Shown: piece after piece, positions 1 to 8,726 of the stretch
Numbering within the stretch: the stretch's first letter is position 1
Layout of the letters: every line of letters begins with the position of its first letter
Source of the DNA: Eutreptiella sp. 'Long Island Sound 2002'
Lineage: Eukaryota > Euglenozoa > Euglenophyceae > Eutreptiales > Eutreptiaceae
Assembly: GCA_964036045.1 (NCBI GenBank)
Contig: OZ038381.1
Location: 106,149,367 to 106,213,366 of the forward strand
Length of the DNA stretch: 64,000 nt
Direction: 5' to 3'
Translations under genes and position numbers: made by a program
Notes under the pieces: generated by a model
Seen by the model: only the letters and a program-made list of their open reading frames with translations
The model's database searches: none
What the model was told of the DNA's origin: nothing

Positions 1-161
1 TGTGGCCGCTCATAGCCGGAATGGCCAAACCTATCACACTATCACATCGGGTTAGTTCAGGTGGACGGGAAAGTATGATATCAGCCAATGGCGGCTTGCC
101 GGCACATAGATACACACCCCAAGTGACCCCAAGATGGCCACGGGGGTCCGAACCGGCTTCA
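1..161 (-). repeat. 3' LTR of copy A (partial, cut by window edge)
   Basis: Positions 1-161 match 10845-11005, the outer end of the right-hand LTR, almost base for base. On the minus strand the LTR begins TGAAGCCGGTTCGG directly after the polypurine tract. The rest of this LTR lies to the left of the window. Confidence 0.92.
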
Positions 162-172
162 CCCCCCTTCTC
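162..172 (-). promoter_or_regulatory. polypurine tract of copy A
   Basis: On the minus strand this is GAGAAGGGGGG directly before the LTR start TGAAG. It is the expected plus-strand DNA priming site. The same tract with the same junction occurs in copy B at 49841-49851. Confidence 0.85.
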
Positions 173-554
173 AGAGCGTTGTTACCGCTCGGAAGTCATT
201 GAAGAGAGGACGGGAGGACCCCGATGGGCTCCAACCCCCCCCTCCATGTCCCAAGGACACATGGAGGCCCCACACACGTCGTAGGCGTCCCCCATGCCCC
301 AAGGGAGTGGTGAGGACACTGATAATCGGTGCCCTACGCCATATCCGGTCTCCTCTTGATCTACAACATGGACCAAGGGGATCAAAGATAGAAAAACGTC
401 GTCGATCGATCTAAATACGTATACCACGATGAAATATATACGTGGAGATCGAGTGAAGGGGGTATATGGCCAATCAAGGCCGAAAAGTCCCCGGATGAAC
501 GCCCTCACCCGTCTCCTCAATAACAGAAACAAACAATATGCCAAGGGGAATCCA
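173..554 (-). other. 3' untranslated region of copy A
   Basis: Noncoding stretch between the chromodomain stop codon and the polypurine tract. It aligns with 49469-49840 of copy B, so it is part of the element and not host DNA. No conserved reading frame is seen. Confidence 0.7.
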
Positions 555-1313
555 TTACGGTGCTACAGCAGCAACCAAATGGACCAACACGTCCTTGACA
601 TGCAAAGAAATACCCTTTTTCTTTAGGTAGTCCATCCAGACCGTGGTATACCTCGGCACGAAACTGCTCGGAGGTTCCCACGAGTCACTGGATGCGGCGA
701 GTCCCTTCCAACGGACTTTATAAAGCCTACCCCCAGGCGTCCCCGGGTCCGGCTTGTCCGCCACGATCTTCTCGGCGGTGAAGTCGTCGTCCTCACCCTC
801 GTCGTCCGAGTCCACATCGCCGGCCGTGAACTCGAAGGTGACGGGACGTCCGCTGGGGTCTGGTGCTCGGGGACGAAGCTGGGTATGGTCGCGGTCCAGG
901 ATCTTGTTATCCCCCACACGAACCGCATACACATCCTGCCCGACCTTCCGCACGATTACCCCCGGCACATACCAAGATGCCTGCCGATGCCTGGACAGGA
1001 CATCCTTGTGGTGCCGCTCCACCCACACGGTGTCTTGGAGAGCATACTTCTGGACCTTTCCTTGCTTGAAGTACTTGGCCCTCTTGTCATGCTCGTCCTG
1101 AAGTGCCTTGCACACCTTGGCCGCCGTGTCGTCCGCCTCAGCCATCATGGCGTTCGCATCCCGGGCCACTTTGCCATGGTTCATCCACGGGAGAGTGCGT
1201 GACACTCGATCCCGTAGGAACAGGATACGATGGGGCGACAGTCCAGTGGGTCCCGGAAGGTCATGGTACGCTTGGAGCACTCTCCACAGCGAATTGTACC
1301 AGTTCCGGCCCGG
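555..1313 (-). CDS. integrase C-terminal part and chromodomain, copy A (fragment after nonsense codon)
   Basis: This is the in-frame continuation of Pol after a premature TAA at 1314-1316; the duplicate copy at 48.7 kb has a Glu codon there. The first in-frame Met is at 1280. It covers the end of the integrase core, a basic linker (HHKDVLSRHRQASWYVPG region) and, near the C terminus, a chromodomain with YKVRWKG and DSWEPP. The core Y-x-V-x-W-K-G-x(5)-D-x-W-E-P pattern is typical of chromovirus integrases, where the domain is thought to steer integration to marked chromatin. An acidic stretch (DVDSDDEGEDDD) precedes it. The frame ends with a hydrophobic tail (LVHLVAAVAP). As a separate protein it is unlikely to be made. 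Confidence 0.85.
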   Translation of the reverse strand, partial: PGRNWYNSLWRVLQAYHDLPGPTGLSPHRILFLRDRVSRTLPWMNHGKVARDANAMMAEADDTAAKVCKALQDEHDKRAKYFKQGKVQKYALQDTVWVERHHKDVLSRHRQASWYVPGVIVRKVGQDVYAVRVGDNKILDRDHTQLRPRAPDPSGRPVTFEFTAGDVDSDDEGEDDDFTAEKIVADKPDPGTPGGRLYKVRWKGLAASSDSWEPPSSFVPRYTTVWMDYLKKKGISLHVKDVLVHLVAAVAP

Positions 1314-4300
1314 TTAGTCGATATGCAGCTGGCGGAACTTCTCGAACATCTGCCGCTCGGCAACCTCAGCCCGGCCATTCGACCGGCTGTGGTACGCCAC
1401 GGTCTTGGCGTGTCGAATGCCCATGTGCTTGCACATCGTCTTGAACCACGTCCCCACAAATTGACTGCCCCGATCGCTGCAGATGACAGCCGGGACATCA
1501 CAAATCGTCAGCCAATGCCTGATCATGGCATTAGCGACGGTCTTGGCCTGCAGACGCACTCCATGCTTGTCCTTCTTGTCCTTCTTCTTGGACTTCTTGC
1601 CAGGGACCGCCACGATATACCCACTATGCCTATCTACCGCCAGGATGACACAGTCGTAGGTCTCTCCTTCCACGGTGACCTCAGGCATGGCGAATACATC
1701 CATGGCCACGGACCGCATAGGGGCTTCCGGTATAGCCGTATACACCGGGTTGCCCGCTGTGGAGTGGTTGGGGCTCTTCGTGGCCCGACACACGGCACAG
1801 TCGCTGCAGTACCTATCCAGGATGGCGTAGTACCCCGGGGGGAACTTGAAACGCCACTCCAGGTCCTGCTGCATCTTATCTCGGCCAGGATGCATGAGCT
1901 GGGCGTTGTGCCAATGGTCAATGAGCTCCTCCACACGGTTCTCGGGCACCAGCAGCTTGTCCTTGAGGAACAACTTGTCGCCATCCTCGGTCAAGCCCTC
2001 GGGCCATTCGTCGTCCGACGGGGCGCTCACGGCATTCCAGTACTTGCTCCAGTGCTCGGATGCCGCGTAGTCATCCGACCAGTCCTCTGTGAGCACCGAC
2101 CTGACTAGCTCTACAGGGGCCACCATCCATTGCTCGAGGGTTTCCTCTCGAATAGCTTGGACGCGGGCACCCCGGAACTTGGCCAGGTCCGTACGGTTTG
2201 CCATCACCACAAAGCACTTGACCCCCTCTTGCTCCATGACCTTCTCCGTCTCGAAGATGCGCTTGGCCTCCTCGGTCTCCTCGGCGTCGCCATGGCTGGA
2301 TATGTCCATCCACGCCTTGCCCGCGGGGTAGGCCCAGCGACTGAGGCAATCTGCCACAGTGTTGTCCTTCCCCGGGACGTACACGACGCTGAGGTCAAAC
2401 TTGGCGAACGTCTCGTGCCATCGGGCCCTTCTAGCCGCTGGTCCTGAGGGGGTGTCGACATGCTCCTTGTGCCAGCTCTGTAGGGATTGGTGGTCCGTGC
2501 AAACCACCACCGGCTGCAGTCCGATGTGGCCGGACCACTTCCTGAGCGCACATAAAATGGCGTATGTCTCCTTCTCCCTCGCGGTCCATGTTCGGCGTTG
2601 GCCCTCGGCCAGGATCCGACTCCAGAACGCCACGGGTACATGTGACCCGTTGTCCCGGATCTGCTCGAGGACTGCCCCCACAGCAAAGTCCGAGGCGTCT
2701 GTCCGTAGCACGAATCCCTTGTCCGGGTCCACCAGGAATAGCCCCAACTGCCCCAGGAGTCGCTCCTTCAGGCGGTTGAACGCATCCTCAGCCTCAGGGG
2801 TCCAGGCAAGCTTCTTCTTGCTCCCGTTCTGGCCATCGAACTTGCCCACCTGCAGCATCTTGTGCAGCGGCCCCGAGAGTTCTGCATACATCCGGACATA
2901 GCCCGAATAGTAATTGCAGAACCCCATGAAGGACCGGAGTTCGCTGATGGTCTGGGGCTTCTCCCAGTGGTGCAGGGACGCCAGCTTCCCAGGCATGGGA
3001 CGGCGTTGCCCGTGACCAACCACGTGACCCGCGAACTCCACTTTCTTCACGAAGAGTGAGGCTTTGTCGGGGTTGCACACCATGTTGTGCTTGTCCAACT
3101 CGCTGAGCACTCGGCGCAGATCCTTCTCATGCGCTTCGATGAGCTCGTCCTCAGTCATGTTCTCCGTGCCGGACCCGATGATGATATCATCCACGAAGGG
3201 ATGGGCACAGTCCCGGACAGGACCGAGTAGGTCCTCCATCATGCGCTGGAAAGCGGCGTTGCCGTTCTTGGCGCCCATAGGCACCACCTTCCACTGCATG
3301 GGCCCCAGCGGCGTCGACATCGCTGTGCAGGGCCTGGAGTCCGGGTGTAGCGGCATCTGGTGATAACCGTGTTTCAGGTCCAACACCGTGAAAATCCGCT
3401 TTTTCTGTTGTTTTCCGAGGATGGAGTCGATCAGGGGGAGCGAGTACGAGTCGTGCTCGGTCTGCTCGTTCAAACCTCTGTAATCAACCACCAACCTCCA
3501 CTCGCCCTTCTCCTTCTTGGGCACGATGAAGGCTGGGCTGGCCAACTCACTGTCGGAGGGTTCGATCCATCCCCGCTCAATGAACTCGGCCAACAGCTTC
3601 TTCATGGCCTCGGCCCGATCGCCCTGAAGTTGGTACTCCCGATGACGATAGATCTTGGGGTTCGGCTTCAGCTTGATCTTCGCTGTGCCAAACCTCCCAC
3701 GATCTGGAGGGTTCTTGTTGGCGACGCCACTGAATAGCCGCGGATAGGCTTTGATCAGCCTCTCCTTCAGCTCGGCGACCTTCGGGTTCCTCTGGGCCTC
3801 TTCAGCCGCTTGCTTCGGTATCGATACAACCGAACGCACTGCGGTATAGGCCTCTTCCGGGTCCGAATCCGACTTCTCCTCGTCCGATATGCCGTCTTCA
3901 TCGTCATGGGGTGCACTTCCCACCGATAATCTTCGAAAATTTGCGGCCTCGGGCTGGTGACTGTCGCTATCGACACCCATCCTTGGAAAATCCCATGTTG
4001 GTGGGTCCGACCCGACCGGACCATCGTATTGGTCCGCGATTTGATCCATGACCCTCGCCACGAACTCATCCTTCTCGTACTTGCCGGTGACCAACATCTT
4101 GTCATCCCACCAATGCGGAGATGTGACCATGGCCCGCCTCTTCTTAGCTGCCACACGGTCGTGCATCCCCATTCGCATGTAGTTGACGACGTCGTCGATC
4201 TCGGACTGGGACAGGATGTCAATGCCATCCACTGACTGATCCGTCCCCTCCTTGGGCTCAAACATGACCTTCATGGGCACCGCCTCCACCCTACGGATGA

Positions 4301-4340
4301 GTGCTTCGTCACCCGTGGGCTGGGCTTGCGCCCCATCCAC
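1314..4340 (-). CDS. pol: Pol polyprotein, copy A: reverse transcriptase, RNase H, integrase
   Basis: A 1008-codon open frame. Approximate residue positions: 1-270, linker with an acidic patch (DDEDGISDEEKSDSD); 275-440, reverse transcriptase, with GEWRLVVDYRGLN, FTVLDLKHGYHQ and the catalytic FVDDIIIG box at ~381; 540-670, RNase H, with LRTDASDFAVGAVLEQ and CTDHQSLQSW; 810-850, the integrase H-H-C-C zinc module (HPGRDKM ... CSDCAVC); 870-990, the integrase core with the D-D-E residues in AMDVFAM, CSDRGSQF and NGRAEVAE. All catalytic residues are present. The frame was originally fused to protease: a one-base gain in the C run near 4371-4380 separates them. It is truncated at its 3' end by TAA 1314-1316. 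Copy B is far more damaged. Confidence 0.93.
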   Translation of the reverse strand: MDGAQAQPTGDEALIRRVEAVPMKVMFEPKEGTDQSVDGIDILSQSEIDDVVNYMRMGMHDRVAAKKRRAMVTSPHWWDDKMLVTGKYEKDEFVARVMDQIADQYDGPVGSDPPTWDFPRMGVDSDSHQPEAANFRRLSVGSAPHDDEDGISDEEKSDSDPEEAYTAVRSVVSIPKQAAEEAQRNPKVAELKERLIKAYPRLFSGVANKNPPDRGRFGTAKIKLKPNPKIYRHREYQLQGDRAEAMKKLLAEFIERGWIEPSDSELASPAFIVPKKEKGEWRLVVDYRGLNEQTEHDSYSLPLIDSILGKQQKKRIFTVLDLKHGYHQMPLHPDSRPCTAMSTPLGPMQWKVVPMGAKNGNAAFQRMMEDLLGPVRDCAHPFVDDIIIGSGTENMTEDELIEAHEKDLRRVLSELDKHNMVCNPDKASLFVKKVEFAGHVVGHGQRRPMPGKLASLHHWEKPQTISELRSFMGFCNYYSGYVRMYAELSGPLHKMLQVGKFDGQNGSKKKLAWTPEAEDAFNRLKERLLGQLGLFLVDPDKGFVLRTDASDFAVGAVLEQIRDNGSHVPVAFWSRILAEGQRRTWTAREKETYAILCALRKWSGHIGLQPVVVCTDHQSLQSWHKEHVDTPSGPAARRARWHETFAKFDLSVVYVPGKDNTVADCLSRWAYPAGKAWMDISSHGDAEETEEAKRIFETEKVMEQEGVKCFVVMANRTDLAKFRGARVQAIREETLEQWMVAPVELVRSVLTEDWSDDYAASEHWSKYWNAVSAPSDDEWPEGLTEDGDKLFLKDKLLVPENRVEELIDHWHNAQLMHPGRDKMQQDLEWRFKFPPGYYAILDRYCSDCAVCRATKSPNHSTAGNPVYTAIPEAPMRSVAMDVFAMPEVTVEGETYDCVILAVDRHSGYIVAVPGKKSKKKDKKDKHGVRLQAKTVANAMIRHWLTICDVPAVICSDRGSQFVGTWFKTMCKHMGIRHAKTVAYHSRSNGRAEVAERQMFEKFRQLHID

Positions 4341-5337
4341 CAGGAAAGCCTTGGTACCCCACGCTTGACCCAGGGGGGGGCATTGATACTCCCTTGGCGT
4401 CGATGAACAACTCCTCCTCTGGCCTGAATGACATCTCGTTCAGGGTGATGGAGTCCAGCGTCGACTTGAGATCCTCCAGCGGACATGGGGTGGATCCTAT
4501 TCCGGTTATGACCAGGATCCCCTTCGCCCTATCCGCGATGATCTTCTCCACCGTACGTCTGGTATTATCCAGGGAGCCATGCCAATACATGGGTCCCCGC
4601 TCCTTCAAACCCCAATGCCTGTGCCAGGCTGAGTCTCCTCGATGCCAATGCTTCCTACACTTCCGCAGAGGTGGGGCATCCTGGGAAGCGAAGACGTCCG
4701 TCTCGGGCGCTTCGGCTCCCAGCGTCTGGATCATCCTGTCGTACACCTGCGGCGCCATTCCATACTCCGTGAGCTGAACTCCGCGGTCTCCTCTGGACTT
4801 GGCACCCACAGCTTGCACCGCTCGGACTATCCGATCCTCTTCCTCAGCATTCCACTGGGATGATCCGCATGCATAGTCCGTGGACAGCCATGTCAGGCAT
4901 TCATCATCCTCCCGGACCAGCGTTGCACGATGGGGAAGGGCTCCAATGGCGTTTGCCACCATGAAGTCATACCCCATGATCATATCCCAATCGGTGATGT
5001 CGGCCACATAGAAGTTCCCGGATAGAGTGCTTCTCTTCGCCTGATCAGGGCGGTTCAAGCGCTCATGTTCCCAGAATCCCATACTGATAGTGGCCTCATG
5101 GGTGCCACCACCCATGATCTCTCCATTGGCGACCTTCAGGCGGACCGGTCTCCGGCTGGGCTGCAGGAGTTCCTCCTTGAACAACCCTCTCCGGACCAGG
5201 CTCACCTGGGCACCTGTATCCACTAACACATCCACCACCTTCTCCTCTCGTCCGCACCGTACTCGCACTTTCAAGTGCAACTGCCGCTCGTCGCCACGAG
5301 GTGTATGGACGACTCTCACGGCATGCAACTCTAGCAC
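4309..5337 (-). CDS. retroviral-type aspartic protease and protease-RT linker, copy A
   Basis: This frame carries the catalytic aspartyl motif VLVDTGAQVSLV near residue 40, expected to cleave Gag-Pol. The following region includes DWDMIMGYDFM, which resembles the second half of retropepsin folds. The start shown is only the first in-frame Met after a one-base deletion near 5343; copy B has one more C there, and its frame runs unbroken from the Gag UAG. The C terminus (after about residue 320) is an out-of-frame tail caused by the C-run expansion at 4371-4380. The frame overlaps the RT frame by 32 bp for that reason, not as a programmed frameshift: copy B is in frame at this point. Confidence 0.88.
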   Translation of the reverse strand: MLELHAVRVVHTPRGDERQLHLKVRVRCGREEKVVDVLVDTGAQVSLVRRGLFKEELLQPSRRPVRLKVANGEIMGGGTHEATISMGFWEHERLNRPDQAKRSTLSGNFYVADITDWDMIMGYDFMVANAIGALPHRATLVREDDECLTWLSTDYACGSSQWNAEEEDRIVRAVQAVGAKSRGDRGVQLTEYGMAPQVYDRMIQTLGAEAPETDVFASQDAPPLRKCRKHWHRGDSAWHRHWGLKERGPMYWHGSLDNTRRTVEKIIADRAKGILVITGIGSTPCPLEDLKSTLDSITLNEMSFRPEEELFIDAKGVSMPPPGSSVGYQGFPGGWGASPAHG

Positions 5338-5342
5338 GTCCG

Positions 5343-5621
5343 GTGCATCAGCACTTCAAGGGTATGGTCGCGGATGGTGTAGATCTTCGGTTGGTCCTGC
5401 CCGTCCACGGGGCTCTCCGTGGTCGCTCCTTCCTTCTTGCCATGTCCCGTACCCACATGTACTTCCCTTGGCAGGGCGCTCCAGGGGTTGGGAGTGGCGA
5501 AACTCAGTGGTTTTGGCTCTTCCGGAGCCTTCTTCGGCACCCGATGTGCCTTCGCTTTCTCTGGGATTCCACTGATTTTCGGAGGAGAGACCTCCGAGGT
5601 CCCACTCCCGTGGGGGCTCCT
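5343..5621 (-). CDS. N-terminal Pol segment after the Gag UAG, copy A
   Basis: This is the in-frame sequence directly after the UAG at 5622-5624, in the Gag frame. It is rich in Pro, Lys and Glu (PKKAPEEPKP) and includes TESPVDGQDQPKIYTIRDHT just before protease. The copy B equivalent (30688-30970) is highly similar and has no frameshift, so this is the true N terminus of Pol. In copy A a one-base deletion near 5343 throws the frame out after LEVLMH. Confidence 0.75.
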
Positions 5622-5624
5622 CTA
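5601..5624 (-). promoter_or_regulatory. putative UAG readthrough signal between Gag and Pol, copy A
   Basis: The amber codon (minus strand 5624-5622) is followed by a 7-nt spacer AGGAGCC and then a stem-loop CCCAC-GGGA-GTGGG (5614-5601). Gag and Pol are in the same frame on both sides. Copy B has the same codon, the same spacer and the same stem at 30685-30708. Murine leukaemia virus uses a similar arrangement (UAG, short purine-rich spacer, RNA structure). Readthrough here is an inference. Confidence 0.6.
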
Positions 5625-6242
5625 GACTTGGCTTCCCGCAGCCCCTTCCGGCTGCGATCCGCCAGGACTTTGTCCACCACGTTGCTGGGCCTTGAGTTCC
5701 TCCAACGTCCTCAACATGTCCTCAGCAACTTCCTCGATTGACCTCACTCGTCGGTCTTGGCCAGGTCCACCACCATAGCCTCTTCCTCCGCCTTTTCCTT
5801 GGCCTTTGCCTTGGCCTTTTCCCCCGTCTCCGCCCTTCGCCTTCCAATCGGAAATCCGCTGCTCCTTGGGCTTCTTCTCGGGGTGGGCGGCGAAGTAGGT
5901 CTTCTTGTCCGCCTCATACACCTTGCACTGACGATGGTCGTGTGCATGGTTGTTTCCCTTGCCATAACAGACCCAGCACCCGTCGTGCTGAGACCTGTAC
6001 TCCCAGAACGAGAGCGGTGGGTTCCCGATCCTCCTTGGCCTTTTGCCCTTCTTGGGTCCCACCTGGCTCCATCTGGACCGATCCTGCCCATGGTTCTTCA
6101 CGTTGTGCGCCACAAACGCGAAGAAATGGGCCTCCTCGTGATCCTCCCGGGACCAGTGGTCTTGGCCACTTCCACTACCATCCTCCGCAGAGTTGGCCGT
6201 GTCCTCCTGGATCTCTCGATGATGGCGGTCTTCTCGGTGGCC
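5622..6242 (-). CDS. Gag C-terminal part: nucleocapsid with atypical zinc knuckle, copy A
   Basis: This frame continues Gag after the copy-specific TGA at 6243-6245. It starts with an acidic/His segment, then EEAHFFAFVAHN. The knuckle is CWVCYGKGNNHAHDHRQC: two Cys spaced CX2C, three His and a final Cys. The spacing is longer than the retroviral CX2CX4HX4C and could be read as CX2CX6HX6C or CX2CX8HX4C. A basic, Gly-rich tail (GKGQGKGQGKGGGRGYGGG) suited to RNA binding follows, then a short helical segment (IEEVAEDMLRTLEELKAQQ) and the UAG at 5622-5624. No ATG is needed if it is the C terminus of Gag. Confidence 0.78.
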   Translation of the reverse strand, partial: GHREDRHHREIQEDTANSAEDGSGSGQDHWSREDHEEAHFFAFVAHNVKNHGQDRSRWSQVGPKKGKRPRRIGNPPLSFWEYRSQHDGCWVCYGKGNNHAHDHRQCKVYEADKKTYFAAHPEKKPKEQRISDWKAKGGDGGKGQGKGQGKGGGRGYGGGPGQDRRVRSIEEVAEDMLRTLEELKAQQRGGQSPGGSQPEGAAGSQV

Positions 6243-8726
6243 TCAATGTCCATGACCATGTCGATCCTGCACGTGGGCCTCGTTCTTCGCATTGAGCTTC
6301 AACTCCACCGTGATGTACTTCACGATCTCGTCCAGGCTCATGCGGGCGAAGATGACTTGCATCCTCAGTGGCTCCCCACGCCTCCACTCCACGTTGTTGA
6401 GGCGCAGCAACCTTTGCCCCATGGAGTCTCCAAACACCTCCACGTACACGGCGTTCTTCAGTCCCAACATACGGCTGGGTTCGCCCAGGTTCCTCCTGAA
6501 GAACTCCATGATACCCGCATGGGTATCCTCTGCCGCCATGATCCGCACCGCCACCCGCTTCTTGGCGCGCTTCTTCTCCTCGTCCTCCACTCGCCTCTTC
6601 CAGTTGCCGGGGAGGACGTCCTTCAGCAAGTGGCGGATCTCACTGGCCTCGTTCCAGTCCTCCACCAGCTTGAGGCATCTGCGGTACTTCCGCAGATACC
6701 GGTTCCACTCCCGGACCCGCAACTCACCGCGGTCCAGCGGCAGCGGAATGGACCACAGGTCCTCCAGCTTCTGGTTAGGAGCGTCCACCCGCTCCTCATC
6801 CTCCAACCACTGGAGGCAGGCCTGCTCCGTACGGATCAATCCTTCCCGGATCTGATCCCGCAGCTCCTCCTTCAGGTCCTGCGCCAAGCGGTGTGGGAAT
6901 GTCCGACATACCCACTTGTCCCGCGGCGCTCCCCGCATCTCGCCGACGACCGCCTCGGCGAAGTCCTCCCAGTCCAGGATGAAGTCATCCAGGTTGGACG
7001 GGTTCCCGTCGTAATAGGGGATTTTGATTCCCCTGAGGTCGTCAATCCTGATGGCGTCTCCGACGTCTCCAGCCACCACTCCACCGAGACGGATACCACC
7101 TGTGGCCGGGGGGTGTGAGTACACTCCCCGTACATCCCTCTCCTCCATGGAGTGCGGTCCAGTTGGGCCTGAACCCATGGGGTTTGGAATGCGGGAAGGA
7201 TTTGCTCCATCGGCCGTCCATATCCCCGTATTGGGGTCCTTTGCCCACAGGTTTCCGCCTGGATGACCTCGACCATGTCCGTCGGCGCTTCCCATGGTTC
7301 GCCCCTGCATGGTGTGGTTCTCGATCTTCTCTTCCGCATATACCACCATGTTCGTCGTGATCGGTACGTCCTGAGCGGCATGGGACATCTGTACCGTCAG
7401 GCTCCTCGGGTCCGCGGTTACGTGCCCTTCCCGCATGGACCCAGCTGGTGCCGTGTGTTCCCCGAGCATTGTGGATTCGCTGAACATGGGAACAAACGGC
7501 AGCGCACCGGGGTCAACACGCGGAGGCGCGTATGGTGCCTCTGCAGGGCCGCCCATGGGTTTCTCCATGGCGCTCCTGAGGGTCTTAACCCGCTCCACCA
7601 GCTCCACCGCGGCCGGCTTTGCCGGGAGCTCCGGACCCGAGGCGAGGGGCTGTCGCTCCTCTAGCCTTTTCAGGCGTCCCGACATGTCCTCCACTAAGTG
7701 GAGGAGGCTGTCCACCACTTGCTGCTGCTTCTGCAGGGCCAGCTCCAGATTCTCCCGGTACCGGGCCTGATCCGCTCGCAGCTCCTCCATGTGGTTCTCC
7801 GCGGCCGACTGGTCGTTCAGGATCCCCGCGACGTCCTCCTCTAGAGCGTCCTTGGCGTTGTCCAGGCGGTCAAGGTGATGCACGATGGCGTCCATCCCCA
7901 TCTTCGGGTACTTGCCCATGAGGAAGAACACGTGCTCGCAGTGGCACGCAGCGTGCTTTCCGCCGGATTCAGCACATCCCGCGGTTCCCGGCACCTCAGA
8001 CTCATCGCCCATGGGCGTATCGCCTATGGCGTCCGTCTCTGGTCCCGTGTGCCGGGGCACAGGTGCCGTCCGGGCCCTGGCCGGCCTCTCCAAGCCCTCG
8101 GCGTCGTGCTTCAGGGCGGGCTCGGGGGCCGTATGCGCCCTGGCAATCGGCGCGGACATCTCCGGCTCCGAAGGTGGCTCGTAGGCTGTCCGATAGCCCT
8201 CGGAGTGCCCCTCGGATTCCCACAGCCTGACCAGGCTGGGGTCCGTGTCCATAGCCCCGGCGTCCCTTGCCGCGGACTTGGGTGACCCGCGCTTCCGGTA
8301 GCGCCGGGCCCGTCCTCCACTGCTGCCTGAATGGCAGGCCTCATCAGAGTCCTCCGCGGCGGAGCGGAGGTTGCATGCCTTTCGGCAGCGACGCTCACAC
8401 ATGGAGACCAGGTCCTCCATGTCGCGTCCTCCTCTTCCCGGGTGTCGTTCTTCTCTTCGGGCTTCAACTTCCGGAGTTCGCCATGCTCTTGAACGTCTCG
8501 GTCCTTCTATGGCTCCAATCTCCGGCGTGGTCTCCACCGAGTCCACAATACGCACCCGGGGCGTACTTGGGCAGGGCTCATAAGGGCCCAAGTCCCCGGG
8601 TCGGCGGTAGGTAGGGGCAGCAGGTAAGCCTCTGCTACCATAAAGAAGGTCCCTACCAGGACCGGCCCCCGCTGTGCCCCTTCCGCCTGTCACCCCTGCT
8701 GACTTGCTCCGGATCAACGATTGCAT
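6243..8726 (-). CDS. gag: Gag polyprotein, copy A (ends at a premature TGA)
   Basis: An 827-codon frame. The ATG lies inside the 5' LTR, 86 bp before its end, and the frame runs through the primer-binding site (8640-8629); a later in-frame Met (MEDLVSMCERRC) is the more conventional start. Residues ~100-130 hold a Cys/Arg-rich segment (CERRCRKACNLR). Residues ~275-355 form a predicted coiled coil rich in Leu, Glu and Gln. Residues ~565-825 are the capsid-like region, starting IPYYDGNPSNLDDFILDW, a pattern seen in Ty3/gypsy Gag. The TGA at 6243-6245 replaces a CGA (Arg) present in copy B; the same frame then continues into the nucleocapsid. It forms the particle and packages RNA. Confidence 0.88.
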   Translation of the reverse strand: MQSLIRSKSAGVTGGRGTAGAGPGRDLLYGSRGLPAAPTYRRPGDLGPYEPCPSTPRVRIVDSVETTPEIGAIEGPRRSRAWRTPEVEARREERHPGRGGRDMEDLVSMCERRCRKACNLRSAAEDSDEACHSGSSGGRARRYRKRGSPKSAARDAGAMDTDPSLVRLWESEGHSEGYRTAYEPPSEPEMSAPIARAHTAPEPALKHDAEGLERPARARTAPVPRHTGPETDAIGDTPMGDESEVPGTAGCAESGGKHAACHCEHVFFLMGKYPKMGMDAIVHHLDRLDNAKDALEEDVAGILNDQSAAENHMEELRADQARYRENLELALQKQQQVVDSLLHLVEDMSGRLKRLEERQPLASGPELPAKPAAVELVERVKTLRSAMEKPMGGPAEAPYAPPRVDPGALPFVPMFSESTMLGEHTAPAGSMREGHVTADPRSLTVQMSHAAQDVPITTNMVVYAEEKIENHTMQGRTMGSADGHGRGHPGGNLWAKDPNTGIWTADGANPSRIPNPMGSGPTGPHSMEERDVRGVYSHPPATGGIRLGGVVAGDVGDAIRIDDLRGIKIPYYDGNPSNLDDFILDWEDFAEAVVGEMRGAPRDKWVCRTFPHRLAQDLKEELRDQIREGLIRTEQACLQWLEDEERVDAPNQKLEDLWSIPLPLDRGELRVREWNRYLRKYRRCLKLVEDWNEASEIRHLLKDVLPGNWKRRVEDEEKKRAKKRVAVRIMAAEDTHAGIMEFFRRNLGEPSRMLGLKNAVYVEVFGDSMGQRLLRLNNVEWRRGEPLRMQVIFARMSLDEIVKYITVELKLNAKNEAHVQDRHGHGH
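8629..8640 (-). promoter_or_regulatory. primer-binding site for initiator tRNA-Met, copy A
   Basis: On the minus strand it reads TGGTAGCAGAGG, directly after the LTR end. This is complementary to the CCTCTGCTACCA 3' end of eukaryotic initiator tRNA-Met, the usual primer of many Ty3/gypsy elements. Confidence 0.85.

Noticed and set aside
4309-4340. Overlap of protease and RT frames in copy A as a programmed frameshift
   Set aside because: Copy B is in frame at this point. Copy A simply has one extra C in a C run.
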